Below are positions 7,757-16,518 of a stretch of 64,000 bases of DNA, in pieces; position 1 is the stretch's first letter; each line of letters starts with the position of its first letter. The DNA comes from UBA668 sp040081465 (GTDB taxonomy: Bacteria > Actinomycetota > Acidimicrobiia > Acidimicrobiales > Ilumatobacteraceae), in contig JBEBGL010000008.1 in assembly GCA_040081465.1 (NCBI GenBank), forward strand, positions 42,374-106,373, given 5' to 3'. The notes below the pieces were generated by a model. It had not been told where the DNA came from. It ran no database searches and saw only the letters and a program-made list of their open reading frames with translations. Position numbers and translations under genes: made by a program.

Positions 7757-8677
7757 GTGACTACAGCTGCCGCCTCTGCACAACGTCCGGTTGCAACTGC
7801 ACCGACACACATGTCGCCACTCGACTGGACGCGACTGGCGATCCCCGGACTCGTGTGGGGTACGTCGTTCTACTTCATAGCCGAAGGTCTCGAGGCGTTC
7901 CCAGCCGCGGTAATCACACCAATGCGAGTTGGGTTCGGGTTCGCGACACTCAGCATGTTTCCTTCGGCTCGTCGCGTGAAGATCGAACGCCACGACATGC
8001 GGCGCGTTCTGCTGTTGGGTGTCATCTGGATGGCACTGCCACTATCGATGTTCCCGTTCGCCGAGGAGCGTGTGTCGTCGTCGGTAACGGGAATGCTCAA
8101 TGGCGCGACTGCTCTGTTCGTGGCGGTTGTTGCTGCCTTCCTTGCCCGACGACTACCCCCCGTTCAGCAGATAATCGGTGTCATTGTCGGTTTCGCTGGC
8201 GTGATGCTGATCGCGTTCGCCTCGGGAGCCGGCGGTGATAACTCGTGGATCGGTCTCGGGTTGATCTTCATCGCCCTCGTGTTCTACGGCTTCTCGCTCA
8301 ACCTCGCGGTGCCATTGCAACAGAAGTACGGCAGCCTTCCCGTGCTATGGCGTGCGCAAGGCATTGCTTTCGTTCTGTTGGCGCCGCTCGCGATACCGGC
8401 GGTCGACGACATCGACTTCGCCTGGGGCCCTTTCTTTGCGATGGTCGGCCTTGGAGTGCTCGGCACCGCTCTCGCCTTCGTGGTGATGGCGAACAACGCG
8501 GGCCGCCTCGGCAGTACCCGCGCCTCGGTGACCGTCTACTTGGTTCCGGTCGTCTCGTTGCTGCTCGGCGCTCTCGTACGCCACGAGTCGGTGGCGATAC
8601 TTGCGATCGTTGGCTGCGCTATCGCTGTGCTGGGTGCGTACATCACCAACCGCGCGCGGCGACCGGCAGCGAGCTAA
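7757..8677 (+). CDS. EamA/DMT-superfamily transporter
   Basis: 306 aa from GTG 7757 with about ten hydrophobic segments in two EamA repeats (residues 25-150 and 165-298). The opening LVWGTSFYFIAEGLEAFPAA is typical of drug/metabolite transporters. The substrate is unknown. Its last codons overlap the stop of the convergent metallo-beta-lactamase-fold gene by four bases. Confidence 0.87.
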   Translation: MTTAAASAQRPVATAPTHMSPLDWTRLAIPGLVWGTSFYFIAEGLEAFPAAVITPMRVGFGFATLSMFPSARRVKIERHDMRRVLLLGVIWMALPLSMFPFAEERVSSSVTGMLNGATALFVAVVAAFLARRLPPVQQIIGVIVGFAGVMLIAFASGAGGDNSWIGLGLIFIALVFYGFSLNLAVPLQQKYGSLPVLWRAQGIAFVLLAPLAIPAVDDIDFAWGPFFAMVGLGVLGTALAFVVMANNAGRLGSTRASVTVYLVPVVSLLLGALVRHESVAILAIVGCAIAVLGAYITNRARRPAAS

Positions 8678-9450
8678 GCACGCCGGTCGAGGTACGCCCG
8701 ACACAGTTCGTGTAGGCGTTCGCGACCGAAGCTGTCGTTGTGGCCGGCATGCACAACGTCGACGGGCAACGTCATCAACCGGCGCATCGTTGCGCAGTAG
8801 TCGGCGATGCTCGATTCGGGCAGGTTGTCGAGCAGTGGGCCGTCGTACATCGCATCGCCCGAGAACAGCGTGCCCGTTGCTTGATCCCACAATCCGATCG
8901 ACCCTGGCGAGTGGCCAGGCAAGTGCACCACCTCAAAGGCGCGATCGCCCGTGTCGACTATGTCGCCGTCGTCGAGCAGGCGCGTGACCCGCGCCGGTTG
9001 CATGCGGTACTGCTCGAACACGTAGCCAGCCGGCAGCGCATCAACGAAATAGGGATCCTCGAGTATGTAGTCGCACTCGGCGAAGAGTGCCAGCGTGTCG
9101 GCACCCCAGCCTTCAACTACATCGAGTGTGTTCAGCGCGGGAGCTTGCAACAGCGGCGCTTCCAGTGCATGCGCGAATACCTCAGCAAACTCGTGATGGC
9201 CACCGATGTGATCGTCGTGACCGTGTGTCGCTACAGCCGCCACCGGCTTGTCGAGTAGGTCACCCATCTCGCTGACAAGGCTGCCTACACCCATCCCGGT
9301 ATCGATCACCAAGTCGCGATCGCGACCACGGACATGCCAGATGTTGCAACGCACAGACTCGACGACGTGGGGCTCCCACAACAACGTGATCGCGTCGTCG
9401 ATCCGCCTGCTATCGAACCAACGCTGAGCGACAGGCAAGACCACGGTCAT
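8674..9450 (-). CDS. Metallo-beta-lactamase-fold hydrolase
   Basis: 258 aa from ATG 9450 (a GTG at 9468 is possible). Zinc ligands are visible: THGHDDHIGG (HxHxDH motif, near residue 79), HLPGHSPGS (third His) and FSGDAMYDG (bridging Asp), with HAGHN near the C-terminus. It resembles glyoxalase II-like thiol-ester hydrolases in layout, but the substrate is not defined. It lies 20 bases downstream of dnaE2 in the same direction, so it may share the SOS promoter. Confidence 0.88.
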   Translation of the reverse strand: MTVVLPVAQRWFDSRRIDDAITLLWEPHVVESVRCNIWHVRGRDRDLVIDTGMGVGSLVSEMGDLLDKPVAAVATHGHDDHIGGHHEFAEVFAHALEAPLLQAPALNTLDVVEGWGADTLALFAECDYILEDPYFVDALPAGYVFEQYRMQPARVTRLLDDGDIVDTGDRAFEVVHLPGHSPGSIGLWDQATGTLFSGDAMYDGPLLDNLPESSIADYCATMRRLMTLPVDVVHAGHNDSFGRERLHELCRAYLDRRA

Positions 9451-9470
9451 ATACGCAGTCTCGCGCACGA

Positions 9471-12400
9471 TCAGCGGAAGTCGCGGCTGGGGTGATGGGC
9501 TGCGATAGGTAGTGGAGTGAGTTGCTCGGCGCTGATGTTGATGACGCCTTCGCTACGTTCCAATCGGCCGCGAATCAGCAGCGCTGGCGCACCCCTTGCC
9601 ACTTTGCGATGGCGCGCCCAGCAACCCTTCGACACGACGATGTTGATCAACCCGGTTTCGTCTTCCAGGTTCATGAATGTCACACCTTGTGCCGTCATCG
9701 GCCGTTGGCGATGGGTGACGATGCCTGCGACCAGCACCTTGCTGCGCGGTTCGCAATCCCACAACCCAGCCGCAGTGACGACACCTTGTTGCGCAAGGGC
9801 TTCGCGCAGGAACTGGGTTGGGTGACCGTTGGGCGCAACCCCGGTCGCCCACAAGTCGGCGACCGCGACTTCCATCGGTTCCATACCTGGCAGGTTCGGT
9901 GCCCGCTCGCCGACCACTATCCCTTCCAGTCGCCCCGGCCGCGATTGCACCGCTGCGCCAACGGCCCACAGTGCTTCGCGTCTTTCAAGCCCAAGGCTTT
10001 GCTCGAACAATCCGGCAGTCGCCATGGCCTCTAATTGCGCCAAGTTCAACTCGGGCACGCGCCGCACCAGATCTTCCAACGACGAGTACGGCCGACCGGT
10101 CTCAATCTCCACGGCGAGATCGCTGCCAAGACCGCGCACTGAGCCGATGCCAAGACGCACCGCGACACCACCGACGCTGTCGCGGCAGGGTTCGAGTATC
10201 GCCAACGCTTTCGATGCGTTGAGATCGGGCGAATGCACGACCACGCCATGACGACGCGCGTCTTGGCACAGCGAGTGCGGACTCCAGAAACCCATCGGCT
10301 GCGCGTTCAGTAACGCGGCACAGAACGCGGCAGGTTCGTGAAACTTGATCCACGACGATGCGTACACGAGATACGAGAAGCTGACGCTGTGCGATTCGGG
10401 AAACCCATAGTTCGCGAACGCGGCCATCTTCATAAAGATCTCTTCCGCGATCTCGCCGGTGATGCCGCGTTCGGCCATGCCTTCGAACAGGCGCGCCTTC
10501 AACTTCTCCATGCGCGCACGACTGCGTTTGGAACCCATCGCTTGGCGCAACTGGTCGGCTTCGCTTGGCGAGAAGCCGGCGACATCAATCGCCATCTGCA
10601 TCAACTGTTCTTGGAACAGCGGTACACCAAGCGTCTTGCCCAACGAGTTCTCCAATAGCGGATGCAGATACGTGATCGGCTCGAGTCCGTTGCGGCGGCG
10701 AATGTACGGATGCACCGAACCGCCTTGGATCGGGCCGGGACGAATCAGCGCGACCTCCACCACAAGGTCGTAGAACCGACGCGGCTTCAACCGCGGCAGC
10801 GTCGCCATCTGCGCACGCGACTCGATCTGGAACACACCAACCGTGTCGGCGCGACAGAGCATCGCGTACACATCGTCTTCTTGCGGAATGGTCGCGAGAT
10901 CGACGTCGTAGCCGCGGTGCTCGCGGATGAGGTCGACGGCGTAGTGCAACGCGCTGAGCATGCCCAGCCCAAGCAGATCGAACTTCACCAACCCGGCAGC
11001 TGCGCAGTCGTCTTTGTCCCACTGCAACACGCTGCGGTCTTGCATTCGCCCCCACTCGACCGGGCACACCTCGATCACCGGTCGATCGCAGATCACCATG
11101 CCGCCGGAGTGAATTCCGAGATGGCGCGGCGAATCTTCGATCTCGGCCGCAAGTTCCAACACCACCGACGGAATCTGGTGATCGCGCTGGCCAGCGGTGG
11201 TGCTGACCGTTCCCCACGCATCCATCTGCTTGCTCCACGCATCCTGCTGACCAGGCGCGTAACCAAGCGCCTTGGCCATATCGCGCACCGACGACCGAGC
11301 GCGGTAGGTGATGACGTTGGCGACCTGCGCCGTGTGGTGCCGGCCATAGCGCTGGTACACGTACTGAATGACCTCTTCGCGACGATCGGATTCGATATCG
11401 ATATCGATGTCGGGTGGCCCATCACGCTCGGGCGAGAGGAAGCGCTCGAACAGCAACCCCAGGCTGACGGCATCGGCCTTGGTGACACCGAGTGCGTAAC
11501 AGACCGCACTGTTGGCAGCACTCCCCCGGCCCTGGCAATAGATGTCGGCGCGATTGCAGAACTCGACGAGATCCCAAACGACCAGGAAGTAACCAGCGAA
11601 GCCGAGCCCTTCGATCACGTCGAGTTCGTGATCGATTGTGCGCCAGGCGCGTGCACGCAGCGAGAGGTCTTCGTGTTGTGCTGGCCGTTCGCCATAGCGC
11701 CGTCGCCCACCTTCGTGCGCTAGCTGACGCAGGTAGGCCATCTCGGTGAGTTGCACGCCATTCGCATCGCGCGGGCACGGGAAAGGCGGCAGGTTTGGCG
11801 CCACTAGAGACAGGTCGAACGCGGCGGCGCGTCCGATCTCGGCAGCGAGTTCGACCACACCCGGATAGCGCACGAAGCGGCGCGCCTGTTCGGCACCGCT
11901 GCGTAGATGAGCGCTTGCCGACGCCGGCAACCACGGATCAAGATCGTCGAGGCTGCTGCGCGCTCGTACAGCGGCCACTGCTGTTGCCAGCCGACGTTGC
12001 GCGGGGGTTGCGTAGTGCACGTTGTTGGTCGCGACGCAGCCGATGTCGTTGCGCGCGGCCAACTCGGCGAGCGCGTCGTTGCGCACTGAATCGAGTGGGT
12101 TGCCGTGATCCCACAGCTCGACCAACACGCGATCGCGACCGAAAGCCGTGACCATTCGTTGCAACTCACGCGCCGCAGCGCGCGGACCTTCGTTCACCAA
12201 TGCCGCCGGCACAGCACCCTTGCGACAACCGGTGAGCACCCATGCGTGACCGGCGACCGCGTCGGCAATATCGTCGAACGCGAACTGCGGCGCACCCTTC
12301 TCGCCGGCGAGATGACCAAGGCTGAGCGCGCGGGCAAGCCGCGCATAACCAGTCGGTCCGTCGGCCAACACCAGCAAGTGCTCACCGTGCGGATCGGGGG

Positions 12401-12869
12401 CATGGCTATCCGGAACTTTCCCCGTATCGACTTGATGCTGCGTGTCGATTTCGCCGCGCGCGACTCGACCGCGTGCAGTGAGCGAGATCTCGGCGCCGAA
12501 CACAGTGGGCAGGCCAACCGTGCGTGCCGCTTCTGCGAAGCGCACGATGCCGTAGAAGCCATCGTGATCAGTGAGCGCGAGCGCTTCTAGCCCGAGACGT
12601 GCTGCCTCTTCGGCTAGTTGCTCGGGATGCGACGCGCCGTCGAGGAACGAGAAGTTGCTGTGGCAATGCAGTTCGGCGTATGGAACACGCGTGCCAGTAG
12701 CTCGCGGCGACTCTGGCGGTTGATAGGGCTGGCGCTTACGACCCCAAGCTGGCCCATCGCCGCCCGAGTTCCACGACGGACTTCCGGGTGCTCGCCCGTC
12801 CTTGCCGCGCTGATCCGACAGCAGCCGTTCCAGTTCGCTCCAAGGCATGTTCGGGTTGTTGAAGCCCAT
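9471..12869 (-). CDS. dnaE2: Error-prone DNA polymerase DnaE2
   Basis: 1132 aa C-family polymerase of the DnaE2 (ImuC) type, which performs translesion synthesis with ImuA' and ImuB. The N-terminal PHP domain starts at YAELHCHSNFSFLDGASHP (about residue 64) with the metal-site ALTDHDG. The polymerase core has GRGSAANSAVCYALGVT and the catalytic aspartates in PDIDIDIESDRREEV. The C-terminal OB domain includes VAGIVTHRQRP and ends in SRDFR. Length and shortened thumb/fingers agree with DnaE2 rather than replicative DnaE1. The start MGFNNPNMPWSELERLL is typical of the family. A LexA box lies 18-33 bases upstream. Confidence 0.95.
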   Translation of the reverse strand: MGFNNPNMPWSELERLLSDQRGKDGRAPGSPSWNSGGDGPAWGRKRQPYQPPESPRATGTRVPYAELHCHSNFSFLDGASHPEQLAEEAARLGLEALALTDHDGFYGIVRFAEAARTVGLPTVFGAEISLTARGRVARGEIDTQHQVDTGKVPDSHAPDPHGEHLLVLADGPTGYARLARALSLGHLAGEKGAPQFAFDDIADAVAGHAWVLTGCRKGAVPAALVNEGPRAAARELQRMVTAFGRDRVLVELWDHGNPLDSVRNDALAELAARNDIGCVATNNVHYATPAQRRLATAVAAVRARSSLDDLDPWLPASASAHLRSGAEQARRFVRYPGVVELAAEIGRAAAFDLSLVAPNLPPFPCPRDANGVQLTEMAYLRQLAHEGGRRRYGERPAQHEDLSLRARAWRTIDHELDVIEGLGFAGYFLVVWDLVEFCNRADIYCQGRGSAANSAVCYALGVTKADAVSLGLLFERFLSPERDGPPDIDIDIESDRREEVIQYVYQRYGRHHTAQVANVITYRARSSVRDMAKALGYAPGQQDAWSKQMDAWGTVSTTAGQRDHQIPSVVLELAAEIEDSPRHLGIHSGGMVICDRPVIEVCPVEWGRMQDRSVLQWDKDDCAAAGLVKFDLLGLGMLSALHYAVDLIREHRGYDVDLATIPQEDDVYAMLCRADTVGVFQIESRAQMATLPRLKPRRFYDLVVEVALIRPGPIQGGSVHPYIRRRNGLEPITYLHPLLENSLGKTLGVPLFQEQLMQMAIDVAGFSPSEADQLRQAMGSKRSRARMEKLKARLFEGMAERGITGEIAEEIFMKMAAFANYGFPESHSVSFSYLVYASSWIKFHEPAAFCAALLNAQPMGFWSPHSLCQDARRHGVVVHSPDLNASKALAILEPCRDSVGGVAVRLGIGSVRGLGSDLAVEIETGRPYSSLEDLVRRVPELNLAQLEAMATAGLFEQSLGLERREALWAVGAAVQSRPGRLEGIVVGERAPNLPGMEPMEVAVADLWATGVAPNGHPTQFLREALAQQGVVTAAGLWDCEPRSKVLVAGIVTHRQRPMTAQGVTFMNLEDETGLINIVVSKGCWARHRKVARGAPALLIRGRLERSEGVINISAEQLTPLPIAAHHPSRDFR

Positions 12870-12880
12870 AGGGGTTCGTG

Positions 12881-12910
12881 ACTTTATCGAACACCTGTTC
12901 GCTTACGCAA
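12881..12910 (-). promoter_or_regulatory. SOS promoter of dnaE2 with LexA box
   Basis: On the minus strand: -35-like TTGCGT (12910-12905), an 18-base spacer, and -10 TAAAGT (12886-12881). The spacer contains GCGAACAGGTGTTCGA (12902-12887), which differs from the mycobacterial/actinobacterial LexA consensus TCGAAC-N4-GTTCGA at only one arm position. The -10 ends 11 bases before the dnaE2 ATG, so the leader would be very short. Confidence 0.75.
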
Positions 12911-12951
12911 GGCTGGCAAAACCATCCGGGACGGTAGGTTTCGCTCCCGAC

Positions 12952-13362
12952 ATGGCCAAACGCCCGACCGTTCCGTCCGCGATCATGCGCGAACTCCGGG
13001 CGATCACTCGCGATCTGCCGGAGGTAGCCGAGGAGCCGGCGTGGGTGGGGACTCGCTGGGTGATCCGCAAGAAGAACTTCGCTCACGTGCTCAACATCGC
13101 TGACGGCTGGCCACCCGCCTACGCAAAGGCTGCGGGCACCGATGGGCCAGCGATTGTGTTGACCTTCCGATCATCGGGCGCCGAATTGAATGCGCTCGCC
13201 AACGCGGGCCATCCCTTCTTTCGGCCGGTGTGGTTCGACGACATCATCGGTGTTGTGATCGATACTGAGACGGATTGGAGCGAGATCCGCGAACTTGTGA
13301 TCGAGAGCTACTGCGCACTCGCTCCGAAGAAATTGGTTGCGTTGGTCGCTCGGCCAGCATGA
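12952..13362 (+). CDS. MmcQ/YjbR family protein
   Basis: 136 aa from ATG 12952. The pattern LPEVAEEPAWVGTRWVIRKK...FAHV followed by WFDDIIGVVID and a C-terminal ALAPKKL segment is that of the YjbR/MmcQ (CyaY-like fold) family, a DNA-binding-like small domain without a firm biochemical role. Upstream codons to 12847 would run through the dnaE2 promoter. It is transcribed divergently from dnaE2 and might share control by the same LexA box. Confidence 0.8.
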   Translation: MAKRPTVPSAIMRELRAITRDLPEVAEEPAWVGTRWVIRKKNFAHVLNIADGWPPAYAKAAGTDGPAIVLTFRSSGAELNALANAGHPFFRPVWFDDIIGVVIDTETDWSEIRELVIESYCALAPKKLVALVARPA

Positions 13363-13372
13363 CTGGCCGAGC
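13348..13372. terminator. Bidirectional terminator hairpin between yjbR-like and padR-like genes
   Basis: Perfect 10-bp inverted repeat GCTCGGCCAG / CTGGCCGAGC with the 5-base loop CATGA, which contains the TGA stop of the YjbR gene. It sits between convergent genes; there is no T-tract. Confidence 0.55.
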
Positions 13373-13379
13373 GCCGACC

Positions 13380-13961
13380 TCACGCTTCGGCGAGGAGTTG
13401 GTACAGCTTCTTGCGAGCGTCGTTCAAGATGGTCACGGTCGCATCGATCTGCGCTTGGTTGTCGCTCATACCGATTTGCTTCGCGGCCATCATCAGTTGC
13501 CCGACTGACTTGCGTAGGTCGTCGTGGCTGCCGGCTGACTCCGCGTCCATCCACGGCGGTGTGCCATCGGCCGCGGCCATCTTGGATTGCAGCTCGGCTT
13601 TGCCGGCATCGGTGATTGCGTAGACGCGTTTGGTGTCTTGCTGGCTCGCCGAAACGAACCCGGCGTCCTCGAGCAACTGCAGTGTTGGGTAGACCGAACC
13701 AGGGCTCGGCTTCCACCGGCCACCCGTCCGATCGGACAAGCGCTGGATGAGTTCGTACCCGTGCGCCGGGCCGTCACTGAGGCCCGCTAGTAGCGCGACA
13801 CGGATGTCGCCTCGTCGGGTGCGTCGACCGCGCCCACCGTGATGTGGTCCGCCGCGGCCGAAGCCGAACTCGCCGCGGTCCCTGTCCTTGCGGTCTCGGC
13901 CAGGTCCCTCGCGTCGGGGACGGTCCTCGTGGCGGGACCGGTCATGGAATCTTTCTCGCAT
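13380..13961 (-). CDS. PadR family transcriptional regulator
   Basis: 193 aa. Residues 1-50 are a highly basic, Gly/Arg/His-rich extension. The PadR winged helix follows: LLAGLSDGPAHGYELIQRLSD, then GRWKPSPGSVYPTLQLLEDAG and the wing TKRVYAITDAGK. The C-terminal helix region (about residues 140-193) would dimerise. ATG 13961 has GGAGG four bases upstream (minus strand). The upstream region carries overlapping palindromes that may be its own operator. Confidence 0.9.
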   Translation of the reverse strand: MRERFHDRSRHEDRPRREGPGRDRKDRDRGEFGFGRGGPHHGGRGRRTRRGDIRVALLAGLSDGPAHGYELIQRLSDRTGGRWKPSPGSVYPTLQLLEDAGFVSASQQDTKRVYAITDAGKAELQSKMAAADGTPPWMDAESAGSHDDLRKSVGQLMMAAKQIGMSDNQAQIDATVTILNDARKKLYQLLAEA

Positions 13962-13998
13962 AATGCCTCCTGATTGGCTGATCTATTGCGTGCGATCA

Positions 13999-14013
13999 CG
14001 ATATATCGCGATA
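13999..14013. promoter_or_regulatory. Overlapping palindromes upstream of padR, candidate operator
   Basis: Two perfect 10-bp palindromes overlap: CGATATATCG (13999-14008) and TATCGCGATA (14004-14013). They lie 38-52 bases upstream of the PadR ATG and 32 bases beyond the end of the next gene in the same direction. PadR proteins commonly autoregulate by binding AT-rich dyads, so this is a candidate operator (inference). Confidence 0.5.
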
Positions 14014-14044
14014 GACCACATCGCAACCCACCAAACAGGGTTTT

Positions 14045-14887
14045 CTACCCGCCGAGCCCAACGAGGTCTGCGCTTACCTGCCAGAGGCGCTGCGCCACGG
14101 CGGCGTCGTGGCTGCGGGGAGACGACCGCTTGGCCCGGCTGTTCGCGAAGTACTGACCAGTCACGCCAGCGAGGCTCGGATCGGTTGCGACGTAGATCGA
14201 CGTGGCCGCGCCGCGAGCCGGCGACTTCATGAACAGCCGGCCGATCGGAAGGGCTACGCGCTGCAACCGACTTGGGTCGTCGTTGCCAAACGAGGTGCGT
14301 ACGACTCCAGGATGAAGCGCATTTGCTGTTACCGCGGTTCCCTGAAGCCTGCGCGCCAACTCGTAGGTGAACAGCACGTTGGCGAGCTTGGATTGGCTGT
14401 AGGCACGTGCGCCGGAATACGCCCGCTCGGCTTGGAGGTCATCGAAGTCGATCTGCCCGATGGTGTGCACATTCGACGCGACGTTGACGACTCGCGCGGC
14501 TGGCCGTTGTTTCAGTCGGCCGAGTAACAGGTCCGTCAGCAAGAACGAAGCAAGGTGGTTGAGGGCGAAAGTGTGCTCGAGCCCATCAGCGGTGAGGTGT
14601 CGCGTGTTCCAATAGCCGCCGACGTTGTTGATCAACACGTCGAGACGCGGAAGCCGTTGCAGCACATCTTCTGCCAACTTGCGGACCTCCGCCTGCGAAG
14701 ACATGTCGGCGACGAAAAACTCAACACGTCGGCCACCCACCGCACTGATCTCGCGAGCCGCATCCTCGGTTCGCTGCCGATCGCGTCCAGTAATCGCGAC
14801 TTGCCATCCGATCGCGGCGAGTCCGACGGCGGTCGCCCTACCAATGCCACTGGTGGCACCCGTGACGAGTACCGCAGCATCCGTCAT
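14045..14887 (-). CDS. Short-chain dehydrogenase/reductase
   Basis: 280 aa classical SDR. The NAD(P)-binding TGATSGIG is at residues 9-16, NNVGG near residue 87, the catalytic Ser region NVASNVH, and YSQSKLANVLFTYEL (the YxxxK pair) near residue 160. The overall pattern resembles retinol dehydrogenase/WW-domain oxidoreductase-like SDRs. The substrate is unknown. ATG 14887 overlaps the stop of the upstream gene (TGATG), so a longer Arg-rich frame to 15289 was rejected. Confidence 0.9.
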   Translation of the reverse strand: MTDAAVLVTGATSGIGRATAVGLAAIGWQVAITGRDRQRTEDAAREISAVGGRRVEFFVADMSSQAEVRKLAEDVLQRLPRLDVLINNVGGYWNTRHLTADGLEHTFALNHLASFLLTDLLLGRLKQRPAARVVNVASNVHTIGQIDFDDLQAERAYSGARAYSQSKLANVLFTYELARRLQGTAVTANALHPGVVRTSFGNDDPSRLQRVALPIGRLFMKSPARGAATSIYVATDPSLAGVTGQYFANSRAKRSSPRSHDAAVAQRLWQVSADLVGLGG

Positions 14888-15378
14888 CAGCCGACTGACC
14901 CGGAAAACTGATCCTTCATGTAGGCGGCGACCGCCGCCTCGTCTCGGGTCGACCGCAGGAAACGCACCCACGCTTGCTGTTCGTGCCATACGGCGCCTAG
15001 CTCCCACACGCAGAACGTGGGCACATGGCGACCTTCGCGGGGCCACACGCTGAAGTCGGTGGCATCCGCTGTCGGCTTGGCGTACACCGACTCCCATAGC
15101 TCGTTCGAGCCACGCCACGTCGAGACCAGCAGGAAGTAAAACGACTCGCCGCACCGGTGCAGGATCGCGAAGCCGGTGTCGCCCTCGAAGGTCAGGCGAT
15201 CGGCCTCGCCCTCGGCAGTCAGATATCTGCGTGCCATCGCCTCGATCTCGGCAGGAACCGATTGATCGGCTGGCGCGACGTCGTACCACTTAAGTCGCGC
15301 ACCCTTCACCTGCAGCGCCAGCCCCGGCTGGATCAACTTCGGGCCTTGGCGGTATTCGGGATCGACGTGTGCGCTCAT
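14887..15378 (-). CDS. Conserved hypothetical protein, 163 aa
   Basis: No named family recognised. The protein is soluble and Trp-rich (about eight Trp), including WYDVAPADQSVP and FYFLLVSTWRGSNELWESVY, with a mixed alpha/beta look. The start MSAHVDPEYRQGP overlaps the stop of the NUDIX-GNAT gene (ATGA type) and its own stop overlaps the SDR start, so the three genes form one tightly coupled operon. Confidence 0.7.
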   Translation of the reverse strand: MSAHVDPEYRQGPKLIQPGLALQVKGARLKWYDVAPADQSVPAEIEAMARRYLTAEGEADRLTFEGDTGFAILHRCGESFYFLLVSTWRGSNELWESVYAKPTADATDFSVWPREGRHVPTFCVWELGAVWHEQQAWVRFLRSTRDEAAVAAYMKDQFSGSVG

Positions 15379-16358
15379 GGCGACCAGTGATAGCGCACGT
15401 CGGGGGCGCGTTCCTCGTTGCCCGCGCCATCAGTGAGCTGCTCGGCGACGAACCCGTGCCGCTCGTAGAACCGCCGGGCCGGCTCGTTGACTTGGAACGT
15501 CCACAACTGCAAGCCAGCGGGGATCCGCTGCTTGGCGAGTTCCACGAACCGATCGCCGAGGCCGCGGCCCATCCACGCCGGGTCGACGTACAGCTGTTCA
15601 ATCCATCCTTCTGCGAGCACCATCAAGCCGACGACCGTTCCGTCGACTTCCGCGACCCACATGTCGGTACGCCCAATCACGTCGTCGGCCATCCACCGCC
15701 GAACCTCGCGCGGAGGGTGCACCACCGGCACCGTCGGCAAGGCGAACTCGCGCGAGCGCAGATACACCTGCGCGCACCCACCGGCATCGGTGTTGCGCAC
15801 GGCACGCACCTTCGGTTCGCCAGGTTGCAGCGCGCGTAGCACGCCTTCCAACCCGGCCTCGGCGAGGTCGATGGCCTGGTGCCAGGCGAACCACTGAACG
15901 TCTTGGCTCTCGTCGGCAGCCGGCGTGGGCTTTACGTGCGGCGACTCGACCAGGTAGCGCAGATCGAGATGGGTATGCCCCTTCGGACCGGGGTGCACGT
16001 CGACGTGAAGGAGTGCCGGGCCGCCCTGCAGCTCGGCGTCCACGAGATTCGCGGGCAGTCCCGTCTCTTCGACAGCCTCACGGAGCGAGGCATTCCACGG
16101 AAGTTCGTCGGCGTCGATGTGGCCTCCGGGCTGAAGCCACATCTGCAACCGCTTGTGGCGATGCAGCACCACGCGGCGGCGGTCGTCGGTCACCACAATC
16201 GCCGAAGCCGTTACGTGGACCTTGGAAGCGTGCTCGTCGAATGGCCTCTTGAGCCCGTCGAAAAGCTCGACGAACCTCGCAATCGACCCACGTTCCCGAG
16301 CATCAACTGGCCGCCGCCCCACGACGGCGGATCGGATATCAGCAGCTAGGTCGAGCAC
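15375..16358 (-). CDS. NUDIX hydrolase - GNAT acetyltransferase fusion
   Basis: 327 aa from GTG 16358. The N-terminal NUDIX domain (about residues 40-180) has a complete Nudix box spanning GGHIDADELPWNASL and REAVEETGL, preceded by HVTASAIVV as in actinobacterial NUDIX proteins. The C-terminal GNAT domain (about residues 190-327) has LYVDPAWMGRGLGDRF, the acetyl-CoA loop, and NEPARRFYERHGF. It therefore probably hydrolyses a nucleoside-diphosphate-linked compound and acetylates a small molecule; neither substrate is known. The frame stays open to 16475, but those extra codons look non-conserved. First gene of a three-gene operon. Confidence 0.82.
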   Translation of the reverse strand: MLDLAADIRSAVVGRRPVDARERGSIARFVELFDGLKRPFDEHASKVHVTASAIVVTDDRRRVVLHRHKRLQMWLQPGGHIDADELPWNASLREAVEETGLPANLVDAELQGGPALLHVDVHPGPKGHTHLDLRYLVESPHVKPTPAADESQDVQWFAWHQAIDLAEAGLEGVLRALQPGEPKVRAVRNTDAGGCAQVYLRSREFALPTVPVVHPPREVRRWMADDVIGRTDMWVAEVDGTVVGLMVLAEGWIEQLYVDPAWMGRGLGDRFVELAKQRIPAGLQLWTFQVNEPARRFYERHGFVAEQLTDGAGNEERAPDVRYHWSP

Positions 16359-16518
16359 CCGACCACCGTACGCGTTGACGGCCACTTTGGTGTCGCCGAC
16401 GACACCCAAAACCCGCTTTAGTACGGCCGCCAGCGCGCCGATAGTCAATCTGAACGGTGTTTGAGGCAGTGGCAACAGGTCACTGGCCGGGCACGACTTA
16501 GGCGGAAGAACTCACACT

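Noticed and set aside
10662..11723. 353-aa open frame on the + strand
   Set aside because: Antisense to the catalytic core of dnaE2; composition is His/Arg-rich as expected for a shadow frame.
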